Shown: positions 8,671 to 17,255 of the stretch, in pieces
Numbering within the stretch: the stretch's first letter is position 1
How the letters are laid out: every line of letters begins with the position of its first letter
NCBI RefSeq assembly: GCF_000452705.1
Contig: NZ_CP007014.1
Coordinates: 2,294,001 to 2,358,000 of the forward strand
DNA length: 64,000 bases
Direction of reading: 5' to 3'
Source of the DNA: Pseudomonas syringae CC1557
Lineage (GTDB): Bacteria; Pseudomonadota; Gammaproteobacteria; Pseudomonadales; Pseudomonadaceae
Made by a program: the position numbers and the translations under genes
The notes under the pieces: generated by a model
Told to the model about the DNA's origin: nothing
What the model saw: the letters and a program-made list of their open reading frames with translations, nothing else
Databases searched by the model: none

Positions 8671-10058
8671 GATTGCTGCTCCAGCGCTTGTGGCTCGACG
8701 CCGAACGGAATGGGTTTGATGGGTGCCTGGCCACGCAGACGCCCGACTTGCTCAACAGGGCGTCCACTTTCGCAAGCCACGATCTCGGCCGCCGCGAGGC
8801 CACACATCCGCCCCTGACAGCGGCCCATGCCGATCCGGCACATGGCCTTGACCCGATTGATCTCCCAATGACCCTCCTGCACGGTGCTGCGAATGTCGCC
8901 CGCAGTCACTTCTTCGCAGCGGCACACCAAGGTTTCGTCCGGTACGTTGGCGGCCCAGTCCTCGGGAAACGGAAACGCGGTCTCCAGACCGTGGCGAAAA
9001 CGCTCGATGCGTTGCAGTTCAGTTTTCAGATCGCTGATGCGCAGCGCGTCGACGCTGAGACCGCGGTCCTGCAACAGACCAAGGGCGGCAAGTTCACCGG
9101 CCATTTCCGCCGCGTCTGCGCCCATGATTCCCGCGCCATCGCCTGCCAGGTAAACGCCCGACACGCTGCTGCGTCCGCAGTCATCGCGCACCGGCAACCA
9201 GGCGCGGTTCAAGGTGCTCCAGCCAAACTCACAGCCCAGCAGATCAGCCAGTTGCGTTTCGCTGCGCAGTGCATGGGCAAAGGCCACGGCATCGCAGGAC
9301 AGATGAGCTGATGTGTCGTTACGTGCCTTGTCGTTACGAGCCCACTGGATACCAGTGACCCGCTGTTCACCCTCTATGCGCGAAAGCTGCGCACCCTGAT
9401 GCACCGGGATGCCTCGAGCGGTCAGCCATGCGCGGTAATACAGGCCCTTGGCGAGCGTGGCCGGCTGACCCAGCAGCGCGGGCAGTGCCTTGCACTGGGC
9501 CGAGAAGGGCGCGCTGTCGAGCACCGCGACCACCGTTGCGCCAGCCTTGGCGTATTGATAGGCCACCAGATACAACAGAGGCCCACTGCCGGCAAACACC
9601 ACGCGCTCGCCAATCGCACAGCCCTGATATTTAAGGGCGATCTGCGCGGCGCCCAGGCTGTACACGCCGGGTAGGGTCCAGCCGGGCACGGGCAGAATGC
9701 GGTCAGTGGCTCCCGTGGCGACGATCAACTGAGCGTAATCGAGGGTTGCGGTTTTGCCGTTTTGCAAGGTGTCGAGTTGCCCGTTTTCGGCGTTCCAGAC
9801 CAGCGTTTGCGGCCGGTAGTCAATGTGCTCTGTCAGCGTATCGAGACTTTGATGCAGCGCCACTGCCTTGCCGCTTTCAAAACCGTACAGTGCCTTGGCC
9901 GAGCGCTGGAAGTTTTCCGGCTGACGACGATAGACCTGGCCGCCGCCGCGCAGGCCTTCGTCGATCAGGCTGGCCTTGATGCCGTGGGCCAGCAGCGTCT
10001 GTGCGGCGCGAATGCCGGCGGGGCCTGCGCCGATGACAACTACGTCTGTTTCGTTCAT
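8667..10058 (-). CDS. NAD(P)/FAD oxidoreductase with BFD-like Fe-S region (HcnB/OoxA-like)
   Basis: 463 residues from the ATG at 10058, which overlaps the stop of the upstream [2Fe-2S] gene (ATGA). The start VVVIGAGPAGIRAAQTLLAH is a pyridine-nucleotide-disulphide-type FAD site, and GVYLAGDGAGIMGADAAEMA is the second one. The C-terminal 90 residues carry CRCEE, CRIGMGRCQGRMCG and further cysteines like the BFD-type domain of HcnB and OoxA. Such subunits pass electrons between the DAO-type subunit, iron-sulphur centres and the respiratory chain. The frame is open 19 codons further upstream, but that part overlaps the previous gene. Confidence 0.92.
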   Translation of the reverse strand: MNETDVVVIGAGPAGIRAAQTLLAHGIKASLIDEGLRGGGQVYRRQPENFQRSAKALYGFESGKAVALHQSLDTLTEHIDYRPQTLVWNAENGQLDTLQNGKTATLDYAQLIVATGATDRILPVPGWTLPGVYSLGAAQIALKYQGCAIGERVVFAGSGPLLYLVAYQYAKAGATVVAVLDSAPFSAQCKALPALLGQPATLAKGLYYRAWLTARGIPVHQGAQLSRIEGEQRVTGIQWARNDKARNDTSAHLSCDAVAFAHALRSETQLADLLGCEFGWSTLNRAWLPVRDDCGRSSVSGVYLAGDGAGIMGADAAEMAGELAALGLLQDRGLSVDALRISDLKTELQRIERFRHGLETAFPFPEDWAANVPDETLVCRCEEVTAGDIRSTVQEGHWEINRVKAMCRIGMGRCQGRMCGLAAAEIVACESGRPVEQVGRLRGQAPIKPIPFGVEPQALEQQS

Positions 10059-10345
10059 GTCCGCCGCCCCGGTTCGCGAATCACCGTCAGGCCGGCTTCC
10101 AGCAGCGTGGAGCACGCACGTACCCGCTGACCATCACCCAGGCGTACCCAGCAATCCTGACACGCCCCCATCATGCAGAACCCGGCACGCGGTTCTGCGC
10201 TGAAATCGCTGCCGCGCAAGTGCTCGCTGGCGGTCAATACCGCAGTCAACAGCGTATCGCCCAACAAACCGCTGGCTGGTTGGCCATCAAGGGTGAAAGA
10301 GAGCGCCGGGCGGTCGCGCTCGACCAGTCGCTTGAGCAGTGCCAT
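10055..10345 (-). CDS. (2Fe-2S)-binding small subunit (HcnA-like)
   Basis: A 96-residue ferredoxin-fold protein with the plant-type cluster motif GFCMMGACQDCWV (C-x4-C-x2-C) and a fourth cysteine in VRACSTLL. It corresponds to HcnA, or the gamma subunit of heterotrimeric opine and hydroxyproline dehydrogenases. It lies 17 bases after the second permease gene and overlaps the next flavoprotein gene by four bases. Confidence 0.92.
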   Translation of the reverse strand: MALLKRLVERDRPALSFTLDGQPASGLLGDTLLTAVLTASEHLRGSDFSAEPRAGFCMMGACQDCWVRLGDGQRVRACSTLLEAGLTVIREPGRRT

Positions 10346-10362
10346 AACGTGAAAGCTCCGGG

Positions 10363-11157
10363 TTAGTGTTTGCCGACCAGCACGCGATCCAGGCCGTAGA
10401 CCCGATCCAGCAGGATCATGGTGGCAGCGGTCAGGGCGATGACCAGTGCCGACACGGCGGCCATCATCGGGTCGATGGATTCGGTGGCGTAGACGTACAT
10501 GCGCACCGGCAGGGTCTGGGTGGCAGGTGAGGTGACGAAGATCGACAACGTGACTTCGTCAAAGCTGTTGATGAATGCCAGCAGCCAGCCGCCCGCCACG
10601 CCGGGCAGGATCATTGGCAGGGTAATCTGGCGAAACAGCGTGAAGCGACTTGCGCCCAGAGACTCGGCAGCATGTTCGGCGCTGCGGTCGATACCAATCG
10701 CAGCTGCCAGCACCAGCCGCAGCACATAAGGCGTGATCACCAGTACGTGAGCGAAGATCAGCCAGGTGAAACTGCCGTTCACACCCATCAGCGCGAACAG
10801 GCGCAGCATCGCCACGCCCAGCACCAGATGCGGAATGATGATCGGTGAGAGAAACAGCGCGTTGAAAAAGTTGCGGCCCGGGAATTTTTGTCGGGTGATT
10901 GCCAGGGCGGCTGGCACTGCGATCAACGTCGCCAGGGTCGCCGAAATGAACGCCAGAATCAGGCTGTTGTAGAACGAGTCGATAAAGTCCGCCCGTTCGA
11001 ACACGGCCTTGAACCAGCGCAACGAGAAGTGGGTGGTGGGCAGGCTCAGGGTATTTTCCGGGGTGAAGGCCACCAGGCACACCACCACCAGCGGGGCCAT
11101 CATGAAAATTACGACCAGCGCGTGAAACGACAGGGCCAAAGGACCGTTCTTGGACAT
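10363..11157 (-). CDS. ABC transporter permease (PotC-like)
   Basis: A 264-residue inner-membrane permease with about six hydrophobic helices. The cytoplasmic EAA-type loop EHAAESLGASRFTLFRQITL contacts the ATPase. It starts three bases after the preceding permease. With its partner it forms the channel of a spermidine/putrescine-type importer. Confidence 0.93.
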   Translation of the reverse strand: MSKNGPLALSFHALVVIFMMAPLVVVCLVAFTPENTLSLPTTHFSLRWFKAVFERADFIDSFYNSLILAFISATLATLIAVPAALAITRQKFPGRNFFNALFLSPIIIPHLVLGVAMLRLFALMGVNGSFTWLIFAHVLVITPYVLRLVLAAAIGIDRSAEHAAESLGASRFTLFRQITLPMILPGVAGGWLLAFINSFDEVTLSIFVTSPATQTLPVRMYVYATESIDPMMAAVSALVIALTAATMILLDRVYGLDRVLVGKH

Positions 11158-11160
11158 GGA

Positions 11161-12033
11161 TCATTCCCCCAGAGTTTTTTTGTAACGGCCTTCGATCATG
11201 CGATTCCACGACAGCATCACCAGCAGATTGACCAGCAGCAGCGCAACCGCGAGGGTCGCGCCCATCGGCCAGTTCAGTTCCGAGAGGTATTGGTCGTAGA
11301 TCACGGTGGCGACCATCTTCAGACGGCGTCCGCCGAGCAGGCCGGGAATGGCGAATGAACTGGCAGCGAGGCCGAACACGATCAGCGAGCCGGACAGCAC
11401 GCCGGGCATGACTTGCGGCAGCACGATCAGGCGCATCACTTTTGCCTGACTGGCGCCCAGCGACAGCGCGGCCTGTTCGGCGGTCGGATCGAGCTTCTGC
11501 AACGAGGTCCAGACCGGAATGATCATGAACGGCAGCATCACGTGGACCAGCGCGATGATCACCGCAAAAGGGGTGTACAGCAGTTTCACCGGGCGCCCGC
11601 CCATGAACTGGATGGCCTGGTTGATCAGGCCGTCGGCGCCAAGCAGCAGGCTCCAGCCAAAGGCCCGGACGACCACTGAGATCAGCAGGGGCGTAAGGAT
11701 CAGAATCAGGAAGATCGATCGCCATGGTGTGCCCATGCGACTCAGAATGTAGGCTTCCGGTACGCCGATCAGCACGCACAGCAGGGTGACCAGCGCACTG
11801 ATCCAGAAGGTGCGCAGGAAGATTTCATAAAAGTACGAGTCGGTGATCACCGCCGTGTAGTTGGCGAGTGTGTAGCTGTCGCTCTTCACCCCGACCTGAT
11901 AGTCGAACACATTGAACGACAGCACCAGGGTCAGGCCCAGCGGCAGCACCAGCAGGCCGATGTACAGCGCCAGCGCAGGGGCTGACAGCCAGTAGCCGCG
12001 TCCGCCCTGACGCATCTCGGTCAACAGGCTCAT
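11161..12033 (-). CDS. ABC transporter permease (PotB-like)
   Basis: A 290-residue permease with about six transmembrane helices and the EAA loop EQAALSLGASQAKVMRLIVL. It starts inside the stop of the ATPase gene (ATGA, 12030-12033) and is followed after three bases by the second permease. The N-terminal segment (ALALYIGLLVLPLGLTLVLS) is the usual first helix of PotB-like subunits. Confidence 0.93.
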   Translation of the reverse strand: MSLLTEMRQGGRGYWLSAPALALYIGLLVLPLGLTLVLSFNVFDYQVGVKSDSYTLANYTAVITDSYFYEIFLRTFWISALVTLLCVLIGVPEAYILSRMGTPWRSIFLILILTPLLISVVVRAFGWSLLLGADGLINQAIQFMGGRPVKLLYTPFAVIIALVHVMLPFMIIPVWTSLQKLDPTAEQAALSLGASQAKVMRLIVLPQVMPGVLSGSLIVFGLAASSFAIPGLLGGRRLKMVATVIYDQYLSELNWPMGATLAVALLLVNLLVMLSWNRMIEGRYKKTLGE

Positions 12034-13058
12034 GCACGCACCTCGTCGGCATCCAGCACGCGCAGCAATTCGCTCGGCCAGTCCATGCCGACCGGTGCGC
12101 CTTCTTCCAGTGGCGCCTGTCCATCGTTACGGCGCACAACGGTGACTTCGCCGATGCCGGTCTGGATGCGATACAACCATTGGCTGCCGAGAAAATAGCG
12201 TGTGGTGATGCGCCCCGACAGACGCCCGCAACCGGGTTCAACCAGGTCGATTTTCTCCGGGCGCAGGCTTAGGGTCAGCGCACCTTCGCCAGGCGTCTGC
12301 CGAATCTGTGGGCAGCCGCTGCTGTCCAGATCGCCCTGCAACATATTGGCCTTGCCCACGAAGCCTGAAATGAACCGGGTGCGTGGGTGTTCGTAGAGCT
12401 TGTATGGCTCGTCGATCTGGGTGATGCGTCCGGCCTGCATGACCACCACCCGGTCACTGATCGACAGCGCTTCAGCCTGATCGTGGGTGACCATCAGTGT
12501 GGTGATGCCTACTTCATTCTGAATGCGGCGAATTTCGAACTGCATTTCTTCGCGCAGGTTGGCATCCAGATTCGACAGCGGTTCATCAAGAAGCAGCACG
12601 GGCGGTTCGATCACCAGCGCCCGCGCCAGAGCAACGCGCTGCCGCTGTCCGCCGGACAATTCACGTGGGTAACGCGTGGCATGCTGGCCGAGGCGAACCA
12701 GCTCCAGTACGCGGGTAACGCGCTGTTGCAGTTCGGCAGCGGGCACCTTGCGCATCCGCAGACCAAACGCAACGTTGTCGGCCACGGTCATGTGCGGAAA
12801 CAGCGCGTAGCTCTGAAATACCACCCCAAGACCCCGGCTGCTGGGCTTGGCGTGGGTGATATCACGACCGTCGAGCACGATGCGCCCGTCGCTGACGTCG
12901 ACGAAGCCCGCGATCATTTGCAATGTGGTGGTTTTGCCGCAACCGGAGGGGCCGAGCAGCGAGACGAATTCGCCCTTGTCCACGGACAGGTTGGTTGCAA
13001 CGACCGCGTCTATGGAACCGTAGCGTTTGGAGAGACCTTCGAGCTGCAGAAATGCCAT
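12030..13058 (-). CDS. ABC transporter ATP-binding protein (PotA-like)
   Basis: 342 residues from the ATG at 13058; the frame is open 12 codons further but without domain similarity. Walker A is GPSGCGKTT, the signature is LSGGQRQRVALARAL, and Walker B is VLLLDEPLSNLD. The C-terminal third has the TOBE-type regulatory region found in PotA and related importer ATPases (LSLRPEKIDLV). It is the first gene of the seven-gene operon and diverges from the IclR regulator, whose product probably controls it. Confidence 0.94.
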   Translation of the reverse strand: MAFLQLEGLSKRYGSIDAVVATNLSVDKGEFVSLLGPSGCGKTTTLQMIAGFVDVSDGRIVLDGRDITHAKPSSRGLGVVFQSYALFPHMTVADNVAFGLRMRKVPAAELQQRVTRVLELVRLGQHATRYPRELSGGQRQRVALARALVIEPPVLLLDEPLSNLDANLREEMQFEIRRIQNEVGITTLMVTHDQAEALSISDRVVVMQAGRITQIDEPYKLYEHPRTRFISGFVGKANMLQGDLDSSGCPQIRQTPGEGALTLSLRPEKIDLVEPGCGRLSGRITTRYFLGSQWLYRIQTGIGEVTVVRRNDGQAPLEEGAPVGMDWPSELLRVLDADEVRA

Positions 13059-13238
13059 GCCTGCTTCCACCTTAATACGTGCGCGCCGAGGCACGCGTTT
13101 GTCATGGGCAGATGCGAAATGAAGTCATGCAATTCTGTGGACGTTGGCGCTCGCTCTGAGTCGGCTGCCGATGATTGTTCAAATCGCCCCTGTGGACTGA
13201 GAGTAGGACGAAGGCTAGGATGCGCTCAATGGCAAATT

Positions 13239-13279
13239 TCACTGAACAACATATTTTTTTGAATTAATTCATTCAGTGA
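13239..13279. promoter_or_regulatory. Candidate IclR operator region between divergent genes
   Basis: The A+T-rich gap between the ABC ATPase and IclR genes contains an 8-bp inverted repeat, TCACTGAA (13239-13246) and TTCAGTGA (13272-13279). It also contains the 10-bp palindrome GAATTAATTC (13261-13270). IclR-family proteins usually bind palindromes in such divergent regions. The assignment is an inference from position and symmetry. Confidence 0.45.
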
Positions 13280-13299
13280 TAATTAAAAGAGAAATAAAC

Positions 13300-14139
13300 A
13301 TGAATAATTCCACTGATCGGAATTCTGATTCTCGCGACGTGGGTGTCGGAGCTGTTTCCAGACTGTTCGCCATCCTCCGCTGCCTGGGCGATTGCGATGA
13401 AGGCGGTGAACGCGTAACGCAACTGGCGCAGCGTGTCGGCTTGTCGCAACCGACCACCCACCGCCTGCTGCGCAGCCTGATGGACGAAGGCATGGTCGAG
13501 CAGGATGTGCTCAGCAAGCGTTACCGGCTGAGCATCGAATTCTTCGCGCTGGCGGCCAAGGCCGGCAACAGCGGCAATCTGCGTGACCTGGTGCGGCCGA
13601 GCCTGCTGCGCCTGTCTGCGTCGCTGGGTGACTCGCTGTTTCTGTTGGCGCGTAGTGGCTTTGACGCCATCTGCCTGGACCGCAGCGAGGGCCCTTATCC
13701 GATTCGCACCTTCACCGGAGACATCGGTGGTCGCGTCGCGCTGGGCGTGGGGCAGGGCAGCCTGGCGATTCTGGCGTTTCTGCCCGAGGACGAGCGCGAA
13801 ACGGTGATTGCCTACAACCTGCCACGGCTCAAGGACTTCCATCTGTATGACGAAGTGTTTCTGCGCTCGGAAGTCGACAGCGTTCGCCGTCTCGGCTATG
13901 CCGCCCGTAACACCGGCGCGCTGCCAGGCATGGCCGGGCTGGCGGTGCCGATCATGGACCGCAACGGGCGTGCGGTAGCAGCGCTCAGCGTGGCGACCAT
14001 CAGTGACCGGTTAGGGCCTGATCGCCTGCTGACCGTAGTGGAGTTGCTCAAGCGCGAAGCGGCCACCATCAGTGCCCGAATCAATCCGTTTGACCCGTCG
14101 CTGCGGCGGCCCAGTCAGGTGTTCGGGCAGGCGGAGTAA
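13300..14139 (+). CDS. IclR-family transcriptional regulator
   Basis: 279 residues from the ATG at 13300; a GTG eight codons upstream (13276) is possible but weak. The N-terminal winged helix-turn-helix is VTQLAQRVGLSQPTTHRLLR. The C-terminal effector domain (TGDIGGRVALGVGQGSLAIL; GALPGMAGLAVPIMDRNG) is the IclR GAF-like fold that binds a small metabolite. It is divergent from the transporter-dehydrogenase operon and is its likely local regulator, with the transported compound or a product as effector. Confidence 0.93.
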   Translation: MNNSTDRNSDSRDVGVGAVSRLFAILRCLGDCDEGGERVTQLAQRVGLSQPTTHRLLRSLMDEGMVEQDVLSKRYRLSIEFFALAAKAGNSGNLRDLVRPSLLRLSASLGDSLFLLARSGFDAICLDRSEGPYPIRTFTGDIGGRVALGVGQGSLAILAFLPEDERETVIAYNLPRLKDFHLYDEVFLRSEVDSVRRLGYAARNTGALPGMAGLAVPIMDRNGRAVAALSVATISDRLGPDRLLTVVELLKREAATISARINPFDPSLRRPSQVFGQAE

Positions 14140-14168
14140 ATGTCTGTTTTGGAGCGAAGCAGGACCGT

Positions 14169-15131
14169 TTACGCCCATCCTGTGCGGCTCAATCCTTCGG
14201 CCTTGAACACCAGCGCTTTCAGACCGCCGTCGACGCGTGCGTCGGGGAATTCCGGCGGGTTTTCCAGGCGTTCCTGAAACCGCAGGCAGGGCGCTTCGAC
14301 GGCGGTGTGCTCGATCAGGAAGTCCGGGCCCAGCGCCGGGTCGTTCATGCACGCCAGCACTGTGCCGTCTTCGTCCAGCAACTCCGGCAGACGACGCAAG
14401 ACGCGCTGATAGTCCTTGTCGAGCATGAAGCTGCCTTTCTGGAAGGAGGGCGGGTCAATGATGATCAGGTCATACGGCCCCGAGCGAGTCACTCTGGCCC
14501 ATGATTTGAACAGGTCGTGCCCCAGAAACGTCACACGGCTGAGATCATGCTCGTTAAGCCGATGGTTCTCGCGACCGCGGTTCAGCGCAGCGCGGGCCAT
14601 GTCCAGATTCACTACATGATCGGCGCCCCCGGCAATGGCCGCGACCGAGAAACCGCAGGTGTAGGCGAACAGATTGAGGATGCGCTTACCCTTGGCGTGA
14701 GCCCGCACCCAGTCGCGTCCGTAACGCATGTCCAGAAACAGGCCACTGTTCTGTTTCTTGCCGAAATCGACCTTGTAGCGCAGACCGTTTTCGCTGATCA
14801 CCCATTCGTCCATCATCTCGCCCGCCAGCGACTGCGTGGTGCTGTGCGGCAGATAACGGTGTTGCAACAGCAGGGTATGAGCCTGGCTTTGCTGCCACTG
14901 CGGTGTATCGATCAGCTCGGTCAGCAAGTGCGTCAATGCGTCCAGTTCGGATGCTTGCGGTTCCTTGAACACACAGACCAGCACCACGCCCTGCAGCCAG
15001 TCTACAGTCACGTGCTCCAGGCCTGGCCACACGCGGCCACGGCCGTGAAACAGTCGGCGGGTTTCGGTCGGGACAGTGCTCAGGGCGTTGAGCAGGTAGT
15101 GTTGCAGGATCGCGAGTGCTTCAGGGGTCAT
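14169..15131 (-). CDS. Class I SAM-dependent methyltransferase (RlmI/RlmL-like)
   Basis: A 320-residue methyltransferase. RILNLFAYTCGFSVAAIAGG is the SAM-binding motif I region, and IIIDPPSFQKGSF contains the DPPSF motif shared with 23S rRNA cytosine/guanine methyltransferases of the RlmI/RlmK type. It lacks an N-terminal PUA or THUMP domain that I can recognise, so the exact RNA target cannot be named. It converges with the IclR gene (29-base gap). Confidence 0.88.
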   Translation of the reverse strand: MTPEALAILQHYLLNALSTVPTETRRLFHGRGRVWPGLEHVTVDWLQGVVLVCVFKEPQASELDALTHLLTELIDTPQWQQSQAHTLLLQHRYLPHSTTQSLAGEMMDEWVISENGLRYKVDFGKKQNSGLFLDMRYGRDWVRAHAKGKRILNLFAYTCGFSVAAIAGGADHVVNLDMARAALNRGRENHRLNEHDLSRVTFLGHDLFKSWARVTRSGPYDLIIIDPPSFQKGSFMLDKDYQRVLRRLPELLDEDGTVLACMNDPALGPDFLIEHTAVEAPCLRFQERLENPPEFPDARVDGGLKALVFKAEGLSRTGWA

Positions 15132-15195
15132 GACAGCGGTCGGTTATGAAAGGCGGCGTATGGTAAACGATTTCAGCGCAGGGGAATCACGGGGT

Positions 15196-15900
15196 TCAGC
15201 GTGGCATGTAGCGGCGTTGCCAGCGGTGCGGAATCTTCAGCGAAGCCAGGCCGAGTAATGCCGACAAACTGCCGCTGATCAGTAACGCGTTGAGCCCGAG
15301 GCGTTGTTCAAGCATCGCGCCCATCACCGCGCCAATGAACATGCCCACCCAGGGAACCAGTTGAATACGCCAGCCATGCTTGCGCTCGCCCAACATCCAG
15401 CGCCCCAGACCGCGGCCGAATCGCGACAGCGCGCCCGTTACGTAGGTCAGGCCGACCGGCAGGCCATTCACCTGTTCAACAGCGGCGTTAAGCATGCCCA
15501 TCGCCAGAATGGCCCAGACCAACGCCAGTATATTGCTGTCCAGCGGCCATGCCGCAGCGGCACACAGCAGCGTGGCGATGCCCAACAGCAGAGGCAGCGC
15601 GCGTCTGCCGCCGCGCCGGGCAACAACGACGCCCAGCGCGTTGCCGATTATGAAGGTAAAGATGGCCAGGGCGAGGCGGGCCGTCACGTTGAGGTCGCCG
15701 TCACTGATCGCGACCGCAAGGCGAGTGGTGTTGCCGCTCATGAACGAAACGAAATCACCGGTCGCCATGAAGCCGATGGCATCGGTCATGCCGGCCAGCA
15801 CCGACAGGCTTGCGGCCAGCGTCATGCCGACCCTGCCGCGCCATTTCTGCATGTGCAGATGCCTGGGGCTGGCGCTGACGTTGGCGGGCGGTGGCAGCAT
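15196..15900 (-). CDS. DUF1275 (YoaK-type) membrane protein
   Basis: A 234-residue inner-membrane protein with about six hydrophobic helices. AGMTDAIGFMATGDFVSFMS followed by GNTTRLAV is the family hallmark. Members have no established function. The gene is alone, with a small cytoplasmic protein gene behind it on the same strand (42-base gap). Confidence 0.9.
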   Translation of the reverse strand: MLPPPANVSASPRHLHMQKWRGRVGMTLAASLSVLAGMTDAIGFMATGDFVSFMSGNTTRLAVAISDGDLNVTARLALAIFTFIIGNALGVVVARRGGRRALPLLLGIATLLCAAAAWPLDSNILALVWAILAMGMLNAAVEQVNGLPVGLTYVTGALSRFGRGLGRWMLGERKHGWRIQLVPWVGMFIGAVMGAMLEQRLGLNALLISGSLSALLGLASLKIPHRWQRRYMPR

Positions 15901-15941
15901 AAAAGGTCCTCTGGACCATCAGCGACGTTACTGTCAGAGAC

Positions 15942-16169
15942 TCAGAGCGGCTTGGCACGCACGATTCTTTTCGCGCGCACTTCATCGGCATACGCCTTGA
16001 GCTGATCGGCGTCGCTGTAGAGTCGGTTGACCATCTGCAGAATGGCAGTGACGTCGACGTCCTTCATTTGCGAAGCGAGCTTGAGGATTTCTTCTGCGGT
16101 GTTCTCAAGATTTGTTGCAGTGCCTTTCAAGTGCTTTTTCAGCTCTTGAGTCGACTTATTGAGCGCCAT
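15942..16169 (-). CDS. Small helical hypothetical protein
   Basis: 75 residues from MALNKSTQELKKHLKGTATN (ATG at 16169); a longer frame to 16232 adds an unconvincing Cys/Arg-rich leader. The sequence is rich in Lys, Glu, Ala and Leu with no hydrophobic segment. It is predicted to be mostly helical, possibly a small coiled coil. No function is recognised. Confidence 0.65.
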   Translation of the reverse strand: MALNKSTQELKKHLKGTATNLENTAEEILKLASQMKDVDVTAILQMVNRLYSDADQLKAYADEVRAKRIVRAKPL

Positions 16170-16312
16170 ACGTGTTCCTGTGCGAATACCTGAAATTCCA
16201 TGCCCGGAGCATGGCTTTTTCCGTGATAACAATCAATCCGGCATGCGCGTTGCGTGCGCATTGATAGGGGTATCGGCGTTGTTCCGGTCAGGTTTAGCCC
16301 GCAAGTCGCTAT

Positions 16313-16654
16313 TCAATCGTCGCGGGTCAACACTTCCAGCAGCTCTATCTCGAATGTCAGGTCGGAGCCGGGCGTGATATGAGCGCCCATGGACCTGTCG
16401 CCATACGCCAGATGGGCAGGCACAAACAACTGGCGTTTGCCGCCGACTTTCATGCCCATCAGGCCCAGGTCCCAGCCCTTGATGACGCGTCCGGTACCGA
16501 TAACGCACTGGAACGGCTTGCCACGTTCATGCGAAGAATCGAAGACGGTTCCGTCCTTCAGCGTGCCGGTGTAGTGGGTGGTGATCAGTGCGCCCTTGAC
16601 CACAGCCTTGCCATCGCCGAGCTGTAGATCGGTGACCTGTAAATCATTGCTCAT
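16313..16654 (-). CDS. FKBP-type peptidyl-prolyl cis-trans isomerase
   Basis: A 113-residue single-domain FKBP with no signal peptide, so cytoplasmic. Diagnostic segments are HYTGTLKDGTVFDSS, VIKGWDLGLMGMKVGGKR, and VPAHLAYGD, which line the active site and the FK506-type pocket. It catalyses proline isomerisation and acts as a folding helper. Its length is that of the minimal FKBP domain. Confidence 0.95.
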   Translation of the reverse strand: MSNDLQVTDLQLGDGKAVVKGALITTHYTGTLKDGTVFDSSHERGKPFQCVIGTGRVIKGWDLGLMGMKVGGKRQLFVPAHLAYGDRSMGAHITPGSDLTFEIELLEVLTRDD

Positions 16655-16730
16655 TGCCGGGTTATCCAGTGAGTGTGACGGGTGGGCTTTCTCGCAGAAA
16701 TGACCGTCCGTGACAAGTCGCCTGAACGAA

Positions 16731-16756
16731 AACGGGGAAGCTTTCGCTTCCCCGTT
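16731..16756 (-). terminator. Intrinsic terminator of the small membrane protein gene
   Basis: AACGGGGAAGC (16731-16741) and GCTTCCCCGTT (16746-16756) form an 11-bp stem with a 4-nt loop, 22 bases past the stop at 16778. On the minus strand the stem ends in a short T run. Confidence 0.8.
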
Positions 16757-16777
16757 CGGGCTACACAGTGTGTTATT

Positions 16778-17059
16778 TCAGAGGTTCTGTGAGCTGACAA
16801 CCATGGCCTGGGCAATGTTTGCTTTCTGCTCCTGGGTGAAGCCGTCCCAGATGTTGGTCTTGGCATAGTAACCAAGGCCTGCCAGGCAGTAGAGGCTAAG
16901 GGTCAGGACAATGACGATAGAGACGAACGTCCAGCGGCCTTCGTCATCGCTTTCCCGCGTGAAGCTGCGGGAGTAGTTGTCCTCTGCGCTGCGGAAGAAC
17001 AACGCGGACGACAGACGCTTGAGCCACTGGAACATATGAACAACAACGATACGCAGCAT
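16778..17059 (-). CDS. Small single-pass membrane protein, unknown function
   Basis: 93 residues. The ATG at 17059 is preceded by AGGTGA at a good distance (seven bases). An N-terminal cytoplasmic stretch rich in Arg and Ser is followed by one transmembrane helix (FVSIVIVLTLSLYCLAGLGY) and a short polar tail (DGFTQEQKANIAQAM). It has its own terminator downstream and a strong hairpin (17139-17168) upstream. No family is recognised. Confidence 0.75.
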   Translation of the reverse strand: MLRIVVVHMFQWLKRLSSALFFRSAEDNYSRSFTRESDDEGRWTFVSIVIVLTLSLYCLAGLGYYAKTNIWDGFTQEQKANIAQAMVVSSQNL

Positions 17060-17138
17060 GGGGAGATCACCTCAAATGTTAATAAAACGGGTTGCCGGGA
17101 TGCCGGTACTGGCATCGGGTGCAAAAGCTGAAAACGAA

Positions 17139-17168
17139 AAAAGCCCGTCTATGACGGGCTTTCTTTTT
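17139..17168. terminator. Bidirectional intrinsic terminator
   Basis: AAGCCCGTC (17141-17149) and GACGGGCTT (17153-17161) form a 9-bp stem with a 3-nt loop, flanked by A6 on one side and a T-rich tract on the other. It would terminate in either direction. It lies upstream of the 93-residue gene rather than after any recognised gene. Confidence 0.8.
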
Positions 17169-17255
17169 ATGATTCTGGTCTGCAGGGCAAATGAACCGAG
17201 GTTCACAGATCGTCTCCTGGACGCTGCGCCTGCATGACGTTATGGCAACATTTTA
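17139..17255 (-). ncRNA. Candidate small RNA ending at the 17139 terminator
   Basis: On the minus strand a TAAAAT -10-like hexamer near 17250 is followed by a small hairpin (TGAACCTCGGTTCA, 17192-17205). An A-rich stretch comes next, and then the strong terminator with six T. No gene on this strand explains that terminator, so either a short RNA or a terminated leader of the 93-residue gene is plausible. Confidence 0.3.

Noticed and set aside
10559..11779. 406-codon minus-strand frame across two permease genes
   Set aside because: Same strand but a different frame through two well-supported permeases; Arg/Gly/Pro-rich shadow composition.
16198..16220. CCATGC/GCATGG hairpin followed by five T on the plus strand
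   Set aside because: No plus-strand gene ends before it; the stem is only six base pairs, so it may be chance.
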